A stretch of 59,905 nt of DNA, taken from contig JAUIBQ010000005.1 of assembly GCA_030427445.1 (NCBI GenBank), positions 1 through 59,905 on the forward strand, written 5' to 3'. Under the pieces are notes generated by a model. It had not been told where the DNA came from. It saw only the letters and a list, made by a program, of their open reading frames with translations, and searched no databases. The first letter of the stretch is position 1. The number at the start of each line of letters is the position of its first letter. Below, piece by piece: positions 1 through 10,670 of the stretch. This stretch comes from a bacterium. GTDB taxonomy: Bacteria; Patescibacteriota; Saccharimonadia; Saccharimonadales; SZUA-47. A program made the translations under genes and the position numbers.

Positions 1-501
1 AGATCTGTCAGATGGTTTAAAGATAAAATGGTGCCTCGTAAAGTAATTGATGATGCTCTTAAAGTTGCACGTCAATCACCTACGGCTTGCAACAGGCTCC
101 CTTATGAATTTAGAATATTCGACGATCCAGAACTAGTAAAAAAAGTATCTAATACTCCTTTTGGAACGGGTGGCTACGCAGATAATATTCCTATCATAGC
201 TGTTGTGGTAGGAAAGTTAGACTCTTACTTTAGTGCACGTGATAGACACGCTATTTACATTGATAGCTCACTTGCAGTTATGAGTTTCGTCTATGCATTA
301 CAGGTTCAAGGTGTATCTACATGCTTAATAAATTGGCCTGACTTTGAACCCTTAGAGCATAAAATGCAAAAATTATTGAAGCTAGACATCAATGAGCGAC
401 CTATCATCCTAGTTGCAATAGGGTATGCCGATGATAAAGAGCTAGTACCTCGTTCAACAAAGAAAGAAATAGATACTATTAGAAGGTTCAATTTTGAATA
501 A
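1..501 (+). CDS. nitroreductase family protein, 5' partial (reading frame open to window edge)
   Basis: ORF 28..501 with the frame open upstream to base 1; 'ARQSPTACNRLPYEFRIF' and 'PIILVAIGYADD' typical of nitroreductase-like proteins. Confidence 0.75.
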   Translation, partial: RSVRWFKDKMVPRKVIDDALKVARQSPTACNRLPYEFRIFDDPELVKKVSNTPFGTGGYADNIPIIAVVVGKLDSYFSARDRHAIYIDSSLAVMSFVYALQVQGVSTCLINWPDFEPLEHKMQKLLKLDINERPIILVAIGYADDKELVPRSTKKEIDTIRRFNFE

Positions 502-1432
502 GAAACTCACAAAAAACCTCCTCTCACTGATGGTGCTCCTCTCTGTTGCATATTTTTTTATCGACAGGCTTCGGAGTAATTGGGCGAACATAGAAGCTGA
601 AACAAATTTAACCCCTTCTGTGTGGTCCTTGGCCGCAATATTATTGTTTGTTTCGGCTGTGGTTGTTTCAGGATTATTGTGGAAAAGAGTTTTGCTTTAC
701 GTGGACAGTAATATCGAACTGGATGACATCGAGGCTGTGAGAGTGCACTCAGGGGCATGGCTCCTGAAGTATATACCAGGACAGGCAGGTGCAGTAATGT
801 ATAAAGTTACATGGGCTCAGAAAAATAATTTCAAGAAACAGTCAGCAGTAGTTTCCTTTATATTAGAGAATTTATATCTAACAATCGCGTCACTAGCAAT
901 TCCGTCTATACTACTATTGCTATATGAAGACTACAGGACCTCAGTTCAATTGCTTTTAATTTCTGCTGCTGTTGCATCAATGATATTAGTCTTTAGTTCA
1001 AAGGTATTGTCAAAATTTATAAAGGCAACTTCTTCAAAGATAAAAAAAATAAATATTGAGAATATTGGAAATTACAGCTTTAATCATATAGATACAATAA
1101 AATTTTCACTTATGTATTTAGCACCCAGAGCAATAAACGGTTTAGGGTTTGTCGCTGTAAGTGCTTCATTATTCTCGGCAGGGATAGAGCATACATTACC
1201 CCTCATATCTGCATATACTGTTGCTGGAATAGTCGGCATATATGCGATCTTTGTTCCTAGCGGAATAGGTGTCAGAGAGGCAGTAATAGTTGCTTTAGTG
1301 GGACCAATTATCGGTATAGATCAGGCGATCCTTCTCTCTTTGGTAGCTAGACTATACGCCACTATCTCTGACGGTGTATTAGCCTTAGTTTACTTTATTA
1401 TATATGGCAAAATGAGAGGAATAAAAGCATGA
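494..1432 (+). CDS. multi-pass membrane protein, lysylphosphatidylglycerol synthase TM region/UPF0104-like (flippase-like)
   Basis: 312 aa, many TM helices, 'GIYAIFVPSGIGVREAVIV' motif typical of this family; TTG start. Confidence 0.65.
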   Translation: MNKKLTKNLLSLMVLLSVAYFFIDRLRSNWANIEAETNLTPSVWSLAAILLFVSAVVVSGLLWKRVLLYVDSNIELDDIEAVRVHSGAWLLKYIPGQAGAVMYKVTWAQKNNFKKQSAVVSFILENLYLTIASLAIPSILLLLYEDYRTSVQLLLISAAVASMILVFSSKVLSKFIKATSSKIKKINIENIGNYSFNHIDTIKFSLMYLAPRAINGLGFVAVSASLFSAGIEHTLPLISAYTVAGIVGIYAIFVPSGIGVREAVIVALVGPIIGIDQAILLSLVARLYATISDGVLALVYFIIYGKMRGIKA

Positions 1433-2631
1433 AATATGTACTTATAGCAGCTACTTTCTCAGGCAACAAAGGTGCAGCCTCTATGCTTGAAGCAGCTATA
1501 CAGACAATTAGCGCGAGAGACACAAAAGCACAATTCAGTGTATTCACGGTGTATCCAGAAGCAGACAAAAGATTTAATTCTTATGAAAATGTAGAAATAT
1601 TTAATGCCAAGCCACTTTATCTTGGGGCTGTAATAAATCCCATGTCTTTACTATATAAAATATTTCCACCTTTACGATTTCTCATCAGAAAAAATAAAGA
1701 AGTAAATGCTCTAGTGAAATCTGATGTATTAGTTGACTTAGGGGGGATCACGTTTGTAAATGGTAGGGAAAAATTCCTTATATATAATGTTGCCACAATT
1801 TTACCCTCATTGATACTTGGGAAGAAGGTAGTGAAGGCTTCTCAAGCTATGGGCCCCTTTTCTGGGATTAATAGAAGGATAGCATGTATATTTTTGCCTA
1901 GAGTGCATTCAATACACGCACGGGGAGCTATCACCCGAGCGTATATAGATACGCTTAAACTAGATAATGTAGTCGATTCAACCGACTATGCTTTTTTACT
2001 AGAGGCCAGTGATGATGAAAAAAATAAGGCCAAAAAGACATTGAAAAAATACGGATTTAACAAAGAACTCGAAAAAGTTGGTTTCATGCCAAGTGAAGTA
2101 ATTTATAAAAAATCCTTAAAATCTGGTAAGGACTACATTGGATTCTGTGTTGCAACAATAGAACAGCTCTTAAAGGATAATAGACAGGTATGGTTAATGG
2201 CTTACAGTGCTCGATCTGGAACAGATGCAAGACATAATAATGACTTACCAGTGTGTAGAGAGATCGCACGAGCAATTGATAGCGAAAATCTAATTTTTAT
2301 AGACGATGAACTTTCCGCTCAGGAACTAAGAATTATAATTGGCAAGATGGATATCATTATAACCTCAAGATTTCATGCAATGATAGCATCATTGAGTACA
2401 GCCACAATCCCCCTTATTATTGGGTGGAGTCATAAATATGCCGAGATAATGAGCATGTTTGATATAGAATTCTTGGCACTTGATTCGAAAGAGCTGGACA
2501 CTAAGAGAACAATGAATTTGGTTCAAAGAGCGTTTGATGAAAGATTAAAACTAAAACAACAGATTTTAAAAACTCTTCCAAAGATTATAAAAAGCGCAGA
2601 CGTACAGGTTCACAGTATTACCGGACAATAG
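1429..2631 (+). CDS. polysaccharide pyruvyl transferase family protein
   Basis: 'FSGNKGAASMLEAAI' N-term and 'SRFHAMIASLS' C-term motif; 4-nt overlap with upstream gene. Confidence 0.8.
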   Translation: MKYVLIAATFSGNKGAASMLEAAIQTISARDTKAQFSVFTVYPEADKRFNSYENVEIFNAKPLYLGAVINPMSLLYKIFPPLRFLIRKNKEVNALVKSDVLVDLGGITFVNGREKFLIYNVATILPSLILGKKVVKASQAMGPFSGINRRIACIFLPRVHSIHARGAITRAYIDTLKLDNVVDSTDYAFLLEASDDEKNKAKKTLKKYGFNKELEKVGFMPSEVIYKKSLKSGKDYIGFCVATIEQLLKDNRQVWLMAYSARSGTDARHNNDLPVCREIARAIDSENLIFIDDELSAQELRIIIGKMDIIITSRFHAMIASLSTATIPLIIGWSHKYAEIMSMFDIEFLALDSKELDTKRTMNLVQRAFDERLKLKQQILKTLPKIIKSADVQVHSITGQ

Positions 2632-2656
2632 CTAACGTGACTTGTTTTGTTTCAAT

Positions 2657-3598
2657 TTAGGTTAAGGAATTTTTTTTAACTTTTTCTAGGATATTTTCAC
2701 TAATAATTCTATTAGTTTTGATAAGGTCTGCTATCACACCAAGCACACAGAAAAGTAGTCCTGCTGTGAAGAGTGCTACTCCCAGTAGTAGTGATTGGAT
2801 GTGTTGACCTGGATTTTGATCTCCGACTGTGAGAATGAGATATCTCACGAAAGGAATTGCGCTAATTAGTAAAAGTGACAAACCGGGGACGACAAACACC
2901 TTTAGAGGCTCATGCATGAAATAGCTTTTCGCAATAACTCGTCCAGATTTGTACATATGCTGCCAGATGTTTTTAAACAATCTTGATTTACGAGTAGGGG
3001 GATTAGTAGTCACTGGAACAGACGAGATAGCCATCCGTTTACGACCTGCATGAATGATGCTTTCAGTGCAGTAGCTAAATGAGTTTACTATATGCATCTT
3101 GATAGCTGCTTCTTTAGAATAAGCTCTGAAGCCACTGACCGTGTCAGGAACATTTGTGTTAGCTGCTTTATTTACAACCCATGAGCCAAACTGCTGCATC
3201 ATTTTCTTAAATGTACCAAAGTGCGCGATTGTTCCTGTCTGCCGGTCACCAATAACTATATCAGCTTCACCGTCTAAAATTGGTTTCGTGAGTTTAGGGA
3301 TATCAGCTTGAGGATACTGATTGTCTCCGTCTGTGTTTACAATCACATCTGCGCCATGTGCCAATGCGTAGTCAAGCCCATCTGTGAATGACCGTGCTAA
3401 ACCTTGATTCGTTCTGTGATGAACAAAATGCTTCACGCCGAATTTCTTGGCTACTTTTACCGTTTCGTCTGTGGATCCATCATTAATAATTAAGATTTCA
3501 ACGCTTTCAAAACCAGGCACCTTTTTTGGTATCGTTTTAAGCACATCTGGGAGCGTTTCCTCTTCATTTAGACATGGGATTTGTACAAATAATTTCAT
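2657..3598 (-). CDS. glycosyltransferase family 2 (dolichyl-phosphate mannose synthase-like) with C-terminal TM helices
   Basis: 'IPCLNEEETLPDVL', 'NTDGDNQYPQADI', 'SGFRAYSKEA'. Confidence 0.85.
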   Translation of the reverse strand: MKLFVQIPCLNEEETLPDVLKTIPKKVPGFESVEILIINDGSTDETVKVAKKFGVKHFVHHRTNQGLARSFTDGLDYALAHGADVIVNTDGDNQYPQADIPKLTKPILDGEADIVIGDRQTGTIAHFGTFKKMMQQFGSWVVNKAANTNVPDTVSGFRAYSKEAAIKMHIVNSFSYCTESIIHAGRKRMAISSVPVTTNPPTRKSRLFKNIWQHMYKSGRVIAKSYFMHEPLKVFVVPGLSLLLISAIPFVRYLILTVGDQNPGQHIQSLLLGVALFTAGLLFCVLGVIADLIKTNRIISENILEKVKKNSLT

Positions 3599-3599
3599 T

Positions 3600-4940
3600 T
3601 CAACCTCTTCCAACTCCTATGTATTGTAAACCAGCGCTCTCTATATCTAAAGGGTTCAAGACGTTTTGTGCATCAACTATAAGCGAACCGGCCATTTTTT
3701 TGCTGATATCCTTCCATTTTAGCTCTCTAAACTCTGGCCATTCAGTTGTGATGAGCACAGCGTCTACACCAGTAATGGCTTCATCGACTGAGCTACAGGG
3801 CTTGACTGTCTTCCTGAGATCTTCAGATGCTTCCTCATTTGCTTGGGGGTCATAAGCGCAGACGCTAGCACCTCTCTTATCGAGTATGTTTGCCAGATTA
3901 ACACCAGGAGACCTGCGGGCATCGGACGTACCTGCTTTGAAGGCTAGTCCAAGTACTGCAATCTTTTTACCTTCAAAACTTCCGAGCGCATTTTGAGCTT
4001 TTTCGGCTATGTACCCAGGCATACTAGCATTTATGTCTGTTGCTGCAGTCATAATGGGCATCTCAACACCGTAGTGAGTTGCGCTTGAGATAAGCCCTGA
4101 GACATCTTTCGGGAAACATCCACCACCATAGCCACGACCTGCGTTGAAGAATGCGCGTCCAATTCTACGGTCAGCTCCAACGGCATCCATGACATCAACA
4201 ACATTTGCGCCAGAGGCGTCTGCAAGCTTGGCGATGTTATTTGCGAAAGATATCTTGAGGGCCAAGAAAGCGTTAGCAGTCACTTTTATGAGTTCCGCAC
4301 TTTCTAAATTAGCCTCAATGTATTGTCCAACTGGCGCATTCTCTTTCCATCTATCATCAAGCTCAGCAAGTTTCGCAATATCGTCTCTGTTTTTCTCGAT
4401 ATCTTTATAGACATTTATAACAGCTTTACGCGCCTTTTCACTTGGTCCGCCTACAACAATACGGTCAAAGTACAGCGTGTCTCCGACTGCCGTTCCTTCA
4501 CGAAGAAATTCGGGGTTTGAGGTGTAGTTTTCTGGATGTTTCAGAAGTTTTGATGCTTCTTTGCCCGTACCGACTGGGACGGTACTTTTTTGGACATATA
4601 CTGCATCATCTTGCATGAGTTTTGAGGCTGTTTCTGCGGAAGAGAAAACATAGCTGAGATTAGAGCTCCCGTCTGGATTATCGGGTGTGCCTACACAAGA
4701 GAAAATCACAGAAGACTCTTTCACACCATCGTAATCTGTAGAAGGAATGAGATTTCCATCGTCTACTGCTTTTTTGATAAGTGGATTGATGCCTTCCTCA
4801 TAAAAAAAAGATTTACCGGATTTAAGGACGTCAATTCGCTTAGGGTTGATGTCGATAAGATGGACTTTGTACCCTGCAATTGCTGCAATTGCTGCGGTTG
4901 TCACACCCACATACCCAGACCCAATCACTGAAATTATCAT
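3600..4940 (-). CDS. UDP-glucose/GDP-mannose dehydrogenase family protein (nucleotide-sugar dehydrogenase)
   Basis: 'ISVIGSGYVGVTTAAIAA', 'NPEFLREGTAV', 'GYGGGCFPKDV', 'GLAFKAGTSDARRSP'. Confidence 0.92.
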   Translation of the reverse strand: MIISVIGSGYVGVTTAAIAAIAGYKVHLIDINPKRIDVLKSGKSFFYEEGINPLIKKAVDDGNLIPSTDYDGVKESSVIFSCVGTPDNPDGSSNLSYVFSSAETASKLMQDDAVYVQKSTVPVGTGKEASKLLKHPENYTSNPEFLREGTAVGDTLYFDRIVVGGPSEKARKAVINVYKDIEKNRDDIAKLAELDDRWKENAPVGQYIEANLESAELIKVTANAFLALKISFANNIAKLADASGANVVDVMDAVGADRRIGRAFFNAGRGYGGGCFPKDVSGLISSATHYGVEMPIMTAATDINASMPGYIAEKAQNALGSFEGKKIAVLGLAFKAGTSDARRSPGVNLANILDKRGASVCAYDPQANEEASEDLRKTVKPCSSVDEAITGVDAVLITTEWPEFRELKWKDISKKMAGSLIVDAQNVLNPLDIESAGLQYIGVGRG

Positions 4941-4991
4941 AATCTATATTTTAACAAAATTGGATGAAGGGTTTGGTATAGTAGAGGTACT

Positions 4992-6044
4992 ATGATTGTA
5001 TGCATTATTGCGGGGGGTAGTGGGACAAGGCTATGGCCTCTATCTACTTCCGAGTACCCAAAACACTTATTAAAAGTAAATGGTGACGATAGTTCACTAT
5101 TACAAAATACATATAAACGAGCGAAAGAAATAGCAGACCATGTGTATGTTGTTACAGAAATGGGGCATGCCCACCACATCAAAAATCAGCTACCTGAACT
5201 CACAGATGACAATTTTGTAGTAGAGCCTGCAAGACGAGGTACAGCTAGCTGTATTGTCGCAGCGTTAGCTCATGTATCTAAGCGTCATGATAAAGAAGAG
5301 CCTGTGGCGATTCTATCTGCAGATCACTACATTAGAGACCTTGTTGGCTTTACACATAGTTTTCGTATAGCCGAGGATGTTTCAAAGAGTGAAGGCAGAA
5401 TAGTATTAGTTGGAGTAGAACCTGATCATCCTGCAACAGGATTTGGATATATCCAGAAGGATGGTATTTTTGATGAAGATAGCCTTGTGTACAATGTACA
5501 CTCGTTTAGAGAAAAACCAGACTATGACACAGCAAGGTCTTATGTAAAAAGTGGTAAATACTTATGGAACTGTGGCTACTTCGTCGGCTCAGTAAAGACA
5601 TTTACTGAAAAAATGAAAGAGCACTCAGAAGAGCTTTTCTCTAATTTTAAAAAACTCTCTGACGCAAGCGATGATTCATACAGAGATGTATATTTGGCAT
5701 TTGAGAACGATACAATCGATTATGCATTGATTGAAAAAGTTGATGATCTTTTGGTGGTTCCAGCGAGTTTTGACTGGATGGACTTGGGATCTTACGGTGA
5801 TCTTCATAAAGCTGTAGGTGCCGATGAAAAAGGCAACTATGTTGGAAAAGGCAATGTTGAGCTTGAGGACGTAGATAACTGTTATATAGAAAATCACGAA
5901 GATAAGCCTGTCGCAGTTGTGGGCCTCGATAATGTTGTCGTCATAAACACCAAAGACGGAATTTTAGTAGCACGAAAAGACCTAGGCCAACAAGTCGGGG
6001 TTGTCGCGAAGCGTATAGCAAAGAAAGGTGAAGAAAGTGCCTAA
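4992..6044 (+). CDS. manC: mannose-1-phosphate guanylyltransferase
   Basis: 'IIAGGSGTRLWPLSTSEYPKHLL', 'REKPDYDTARSYVKSGKYLWNCGYF'; lacks a fused PMI cupin. Confidence 0.9.
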   Translation: MIVCIIAGGSGTRLWPLSTSEYPKHLLKVNGDDSSLLQNTYKRAKEIADHVYVVTEMGHAHHIKNQLPELTDDNFVVEPARRGTASCIVAALAHVSKRHDKEEPVAILSADHYIRDLVGFTHSFRIAEDVSKSEGRIVLVGVEPDHPATGFGYIQKDGIFDEDSLVYNVHSFREKPDYDTARSYVKSGKYLWNCGYFVGSVKTFTEKMKEHSEELFSNFKKLSDASDDSYRDVYLAFENDTIDYALIEKVDDLLVVPASFDWMDLGSYGDLHKAVGADEKGNYVGKGNVELEDVDNCYIENHEDKPVAVVGLDNVVVINTKDGILVARKDLGQQVGVVAKRIAKKGEESA

Positions 6045-6795
6045 GCAGGTTATAGCATTTGATCTTGATGACACATTAGCAATATCCAAAGGTGCAGTTA
6101 CTGATAGAATGGCTGAACTTTTGTCGAAATTACTTAGACACAAACAGGTCTGTATTATTTCTGGCGGTAAGTTTGAGCAGTTTTTAACTCAAGTTATTGA
6201 AAGACTTGAAGTTGAAAGACATTATCTCCTTAATCTACATGTTTTACCAACCTGTGGAACTCGTTATTACCAGTATGATGACGCGAAGCAAGAATGGAAA
6301 CCGATATACAAAGAAGATTTGCCTGATGACAAAAAAGAAAAAATATTGAACGTACTGGAGTCGAGTGCAAAAAAACTAGGTATTTGGAGAGAAAAAACCT
6401 GGGGGCCAATCATTGAAGATCGACTCAGCCAGATTACGTACTCAGCTCTCGGCCAACAAGCACCACCAGACGAAAAGTATAAGTGGGCTGAAGAAAATGC
6501 AGACTTAAAAAAAGAATTTCGTAATGAGTTAGCTGAACTACTCCCTGATTTGGAAGTGCGTCTTGGAGGCTCCACATCCGTAGACATTACATTGCCTGGT
6601 ATTGATAAAGCCTACGGCATGAAGAAGTTGATGGCAGAACTTGAAGTTGGAATAGATGACATCTTATTTGTAGGTGACAAGCTTGAAGAAGGCGGGAACG
6701 ACTATCCTGTAAAAGCACTTGGCATAGACACTATAGCAGTAGAAAAGTGGGAAGATACACAGTTTGTAATAGAAACACTTAACAAAGTCGGGTAA
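6028..6795 (+). CDS. HAD-IIB phosphatase, eukaryote-type phosphomannomutase-like
   Basis: 'IAFDLDDTLA', 'IISGGKFEQF', 'GGSTSVDITLPGIDKAYG', 'FVGDKLEEGGNDYPV'. Confidence 0.75.
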   Translation: MKKVPKQVIAFDLDDTLAISKGAVTDRMAELLSKLLRHKQVCIISGGKFEQFLTQVIERLEVERHYLLNLHVLPTCGTRYYQYDDAKQEWKPIYKEDLPDDKKEKILNVLESSAKKLGIWREKTWGPIIEDRLSQITYSALGQQAPPDEKYKWAEENADLKKEFRNELAELLPDLEVRLGGSTSVDITLPGIDKAYGMKKLMAELEVGIDDILFVGDKLEEGGNDYPVKALGIDTIAVEKWEDTQFVIETLNKVG

Positions 6796-6800
6796 GTTGT

Positions 6801-7304
6801 ATGACTAAAGAAGAAGTATTAAAACAAGTTAAAAAAGAGCTTGTGATGGCTAAGAAATACACATTAGCTGATGTCGATGAGCTTAAGCCCTGGGGTGCTT
6901 ACTATCGACTTGCAGACGAACACGCCGAACAATTTGTTGCAGAGTATTTCCCTGGACGAACCGTAGAAGAACTAGGTCAAGGTGGCAGTCTGAGTCCAAA
7001 GTTTCTTATATTTGAGCCAGGTAAAAAACTCAGCTTTCAATACCATCACAGAAGAGCGGAGATATGGCGAGTTATTTCAGGCAGATTGACGGCTACAATA
7101 ACCGATAAAGATGAGGAAGGTGAATATACGACATACACAGCTGGAGACGAACTGTCATACGGTGCGGAAATGCGCCATCGTGCTGGTGCTCCAGAAGATG
7201 GAGAATGGTGTGTTGTTGCAGAGATTTGGCAACACACTGATCAAGAAAATCCGACAGATGAATCGGACATAGTTCGCTTAGTCGATGATTTTGGGAGGGC
7301 CTAA
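6801..7304 (+). CDS. type II mannose-6-phosphate isomerase-like cupin
   Basis: 'KPWGAYYRLADE', 'LSFQYHHRRAEIWRVISG', 'YTAGDELSYGAEMRHRAGAPED'. Confidence 0.85.
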   Translation: MTKEEVLKQVKKELVMAKKYTLADVDELKPWGAYYRLADEHAEQFVAEYFPGRTVEELGQGGSLSPKFLIFEPGKKLSFQYHHRRAEIWRVISGRLTATITDKDEEGEYTTYTAGDELSYGAEMRHRAGAPEDGEWCVVAEIWQHTDQENPTDESDIVRLVDDFGRA

Positions 7305-7305
7305 T

Positions 7306-8244
7306 ATGACAACAGACTCATTACTTACTTTACGTACTTTCACTGAAGATAATATGCCTACACTTGATGTTGTGACTTTGGGTGCACTTGAGTTGCTTTC
7401 TCAAAAGAACCTACCAAAGCTCGACATACCATATAAGCATCCAATCGTTGTCGGCTCAGGCAATGCGGAAGTAGCGGGAAGGATTATATTTGAGAGCGTT
7501 GATGCAATATTTGCCTCAGAGAGCACAGTAGACGCAAAGCTGGAGATAGAATCAGTCGATGGCGTAGTGCTTTTGTCTGCTTCAGGTAGTAAACACGCAC
7601 CAATTATCGCTAACAAAGCAAGAGAGAAGGGACTTCCTGTAACTTTAGTCACAAATAACGAAGAAAACCCTACGAAAGAGGCAATGGCAGATTACAGTGG
7701 ATACGCGCAATTTGTGTACCCGAAAAATAGGGAACCGTATACTTACAACACTTCGACATATATGGGTATGATTTTAGGGGGCAGTGGTGAGAGTGCATCG
7801 GAAATCGAAGCATTTATTGAAGAGTACATCTCCACGATAACCTTCCCTGATTTTAGTCAGTATCAAAAATATTACCTCATTGTTCCTCCGCACTTCTCAG
7901 GCATCACATCGATGTTACAAACGAAATTCATTGAGCTTTTTGGCCGTGAAATTGCTCGAGATGTAAGCACCTCTGAACTTATGAAGCATGCTACCACTGT
8001 CGTACCCTCTAAAGAATTATTTATCTCATTTGGTGATGTTGAGAACGTTTGGGGTGAGCCTGAAGATAGGTTACACATACCTCTCCCTAACGCTGCAGGC
8101 TACGGTGCTATGATGGCGATAGGGTATTACGTTATAGGACAGATCCAAAAAGAGTATAGTCACTATTTCCAAGACAATATTGTAGAGTATTGCAAACGTG
8201 CCTCTGAGTCGTTTAGGTCTTCAATATCACCAATAGTTGAGTGA
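7306..8244 (+). CDS. SIS-domain sugar-phosphate isomerase-like protein
   Basis: 'VDGVVLLSASGSKHAPIIANKAREKGLPVTLVTN' SIS-type motif; ATG at 7306 preferred over the ORF-track start. Confidence 0.65.
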   Translation: MTTDSLLTLRTFTEDNMPTLDVVTLGALELLSQKNLPKLDIPYKHPIVVGSGNAEVAGRIIFESVDAIFASESTVDAKLEIESVDGVVLLSASGSKHAPIIANKAREKGLPVTLVTNNEENPTKEAMADYSGYAQFVYPKNREPYTYNTSTYMGMILGGSGESASEIEAFIEEYISTITFPDFSQYQKYYLIVPPHFSGITSMLQTKFIELFGREIARDVSTSELMKHATTVVPSKELFISFGDVENVWGEPEDRLHIPLPNAAGYGAMMAIGYYVIGQIQKEYSHYFQDNIVEYCKRASESFRSSISPIVE

Positions 8245-8289
8245 TTTCACGCCGTTTGACCATTTAACTTCTTAGGATTTCACCGCATT

Positions 8290-10113
8290 TTATTCTACAG
8301 TGACTGATTTTGCGAGATTTCTGGGCTTGTCTATATCTCGCCCAAGCTCTTTTGCTGCGTGGTAGGCAAACAAATAGGTGGCTACTGAGCTGAGCAGTGG
8401 TTGAAGTGGTTCGATAGTTTTTGGTATGACGATTATGTCTTGTGCGAGTTTTGCCGATGGCGAGTTCTTGTCGTCTACTAGTGTAACGATTTTGCCGTTG
8501 CGTGCATGAATCTCTTGCATGTTGCTGAAAGATTTTTCATCCATGTCGTTACTGAGAGCGATGGCGAACGTTGGGAAACTTTCATCAATCAATGCGAGTG
8601 GCCCGTGTTTCATCTCGCCACCAGCAAAGCCTTCAGCGTGTATATAGCTAATTTCTTTAATCTTCAACGCGCCTTCCATGGCGACAGGATAGGCGTAGCG
8701 CCGGCCTATGTAGAGGAAATCATTGTGGTGCGCATACTCCTTGGCTATTTTTGCTATGTCTTTTTCTAGTTTTAATACTTCTTCAATTTGCTGTGGGATG
8801 ACATTGAGCGCTTTGACCACTTCAGAAAACTTCGGATAGTTTTTTGCAAGCTTTAGCGCAATTAATACAAACACGGTGACTTGTGCGACGAATGCTTTGG
8901 TGCTGGCAACTGCTTTTTCTGGACCTGCATGACAGTAGACGCCTGCATCTGTCATACGAGCTAGCGTGCTTCCAGGTGCGTTGACGATACCAAGTTTTAA
9001 GATGCCCGAGCCCTCTAGTTTCTTGAGAGCAGCGATAGAGTCTGCTGTTTCACCAGATTGCGAGACAACGAGCACAGCGGTGCTTCGCGAGAGAGGTTCT
9101 TGTCGGTAGCGAAACTCACTAGCTTGTTGCACCTCGACTGGTATGCCGGCAATTTCTTCGAGCAAATATTCACCGACCATACCAGCGTAGTAACTAGTGC
9201 CACACGCTATGATGATGATGCGATCAATGAACTGTAGCTGGTCTTCGACGAGCTCAAGTCCGCCAAGTTTTACGATCTGTTCATCCGCACGCAAACGACC
9301 GAGCATCGCTGAACGTACCGTCGCGGGTGTTTCGTGGATTTCTTTGCTCATAAAGTCAGGGAAGTCGCCCAAGTCGCCGTCTCCGCTATCTATTTCGATA
9401 ACTTCAGTGGCTCGTTCAATAGACTTTTTGGTAGTAATGTCGACGATACGGTAGCCCTCAGTGTTTACGACTGCGATTTCACCGTCTTCTAAGAACACGA
9501 CATCTTGTGTGTGCCCTGCGACAGGTAATGCATCTGAGCCAATAAAAAGCTCATCTTTGCCTACTCCTAGAGCAAGTGGGCTTGAAAGCTTCGCAGCATA
9601 GAGGTTTTCTGAGTCATGTGAACTTAGTAGTACAAGCGCATACGCTCCACGCAGTGTTTGTACCGCTGCCTGGAATGCACTTAGGACGTTGCCTGTTTTT
9701 TGATAATGGAAATGGACAAGGTTTGGCACGACTTCAGTGTCTGTATCGGAGTAGAATTCGTAGCCCTGTTTGCTTAGAAATTCTTTGATCTCCTCGTAGT
9801 TTTCTATGATACCGTTATGAACTACATAAAACTCTTTACTCTTGTCGTGATGTGGGTGAGTATTTCGCTCCAGAACTCCACCATGGGTCGCCCAGCGCGT
9901 ATGGCCGATGCCTACTGAACCATGAACAGGACGTTCAGCCTCTTCTTTACGTAAATGTTCAACCCTGCCAACTGTTTTTGCAGTGCTGATTTTTTCTTTA
10001 TTTAATACAGCGATGCCGGCTGAGTCGTACCCACGATACTCAAGAGTCTCTAAACCATCTAAAAGATAGTCCTTAGCTTCATTTTTACCGATGTATCCTA
10101 CGATTCCACACAT
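8290..10113 (-). CDS. glmS: glutamine--fructose-6-phosphate aminotransferase
   Basis: 'MCGIVGYIGKNEAKDYLLDGLETLEYRGYDSAGIAV', 'GHTRWATHG', C-terminal 'PRNLAKSVTVE'. Confidence 0.97.
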   Translation of the reverse strand: MCGIVGYIGKNEAKDYLLDGLETLEYRGYDSAGIAVLNKEKISTAKTVGRVEHLRKEEAERPVHGSVGIGHTRWATHGGVLERNTHPHHDKSKEFYVVHNGIIENYEEIKEFLSKQGYEFYSDTDTEVVPNLVHFHYQKTGNVLSAFQAAVQTLRGAYALVLLSSHDSENLYAAKLSSPLALGVGKDELFIGSDALPVAGHTQDVVFLEDGEIAVVNTEGYRIVDITTKKSIERATEVIEIDSGDGDLGDFPDFMSKEIHETPATVRSAMLGRLRADEQIVKLGGLELVEDQLQFIDRIIIIACGTSYYAGMVGEYLLEEIAGIPVEVQQASEFRYRQEPLSRSTAVLVVSQSGETADSIAALKKLEGSGILKLGIVNAPGSTLARMTDAGVYCHAGPEKAVASTKAFVAQVTVFVLIALKLAKNYPKFSEVVKALNVIPQQIEEVLKLEKDIAKIAKEYAHHNDFLYIGRRYAYPVAMEGALKIKEISYIHAEGFAGGEMKHGPLALIDESFPTFAIALSNDMDEKSFSNMQEIHARNGKIVTLVDDKNSPSAKLAQDIIVIPKTIEPLQPLLSSVATYLFAYHAAKELGRDIDKPRNLAKSVTVE

Positions 10114-10670
10114 TAACTCTTAACTCCTATATTATTTCTTACGCAATTTACTAAAATGAAATGTGTCACGTCTTCAGTTTTTTCGCCCCTATTTCTGTAC
10201 TCGTTAAGAGTGACACGACTTGTTATGTGATTTATGATTGCCTGTTGACCAATTTCTAAAGGGAAAACCAAGAATGCTTGTGCTGATGGGATTTCTCCCA
10301 TGTAAAATCCATTCGGAATGTTACTTAATGCATTAGCCCATCTTGATCGGTGAATTCGAGTGTATTCAGCTCGTTGACTTAGCGCACGTTTTGCGAGGCC
10401 ATAATCCTCTAGCGGTGAAGGTATATCAGACAGTAAAGAATAAGCCGCATCTAATTCTAGCCTACACTCTTTTGGAGCAACATCTTGAACCATCTTGCCA
10501 GCGCTTAAGACAGCATCTACCGAATCAAAGCCTACAATTAGTGCATCTTCTCCTTCATGGGATATAGGTAAATCGCGAATAGCCTCTGGTAATCTACGCG
10601 CGTTAATGTGAGGGGGAACTTCTTCATTGGTCTCAAGCCCCCTAGTAAAAACGTATGATTGACTGCTCAT
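10113..10670 (-). CDS. hypothetical protein
   Basis: ORF with internal ATG (MSSQSYVF...) as likely start; no family recognised. Confidence 0.5.
   Translation of the reverse strand: MSSQSYVFTRGLETNEEVPPHINARRLPEAIRDLPISHEGEDALIVGFDSVDAVLSAGKMVQDVAPKECRLELDAAYSLLSDIPSPLEDYGLAKRALSQRAEYTRIHRSRWANALSNIPNGFYMGEIPSAQAFLVFPLEIGQQAIINHITSRVTLNEYRNRGEKTEDVTHFILVNCVRNNIGVKS

Noticed and set aside
6267-6587. 106-aa minus-strand ORF antisense to the PMM-like gene
   Set aside because: Same reason; Ser-rich low-complexity translation typical of antisense frames
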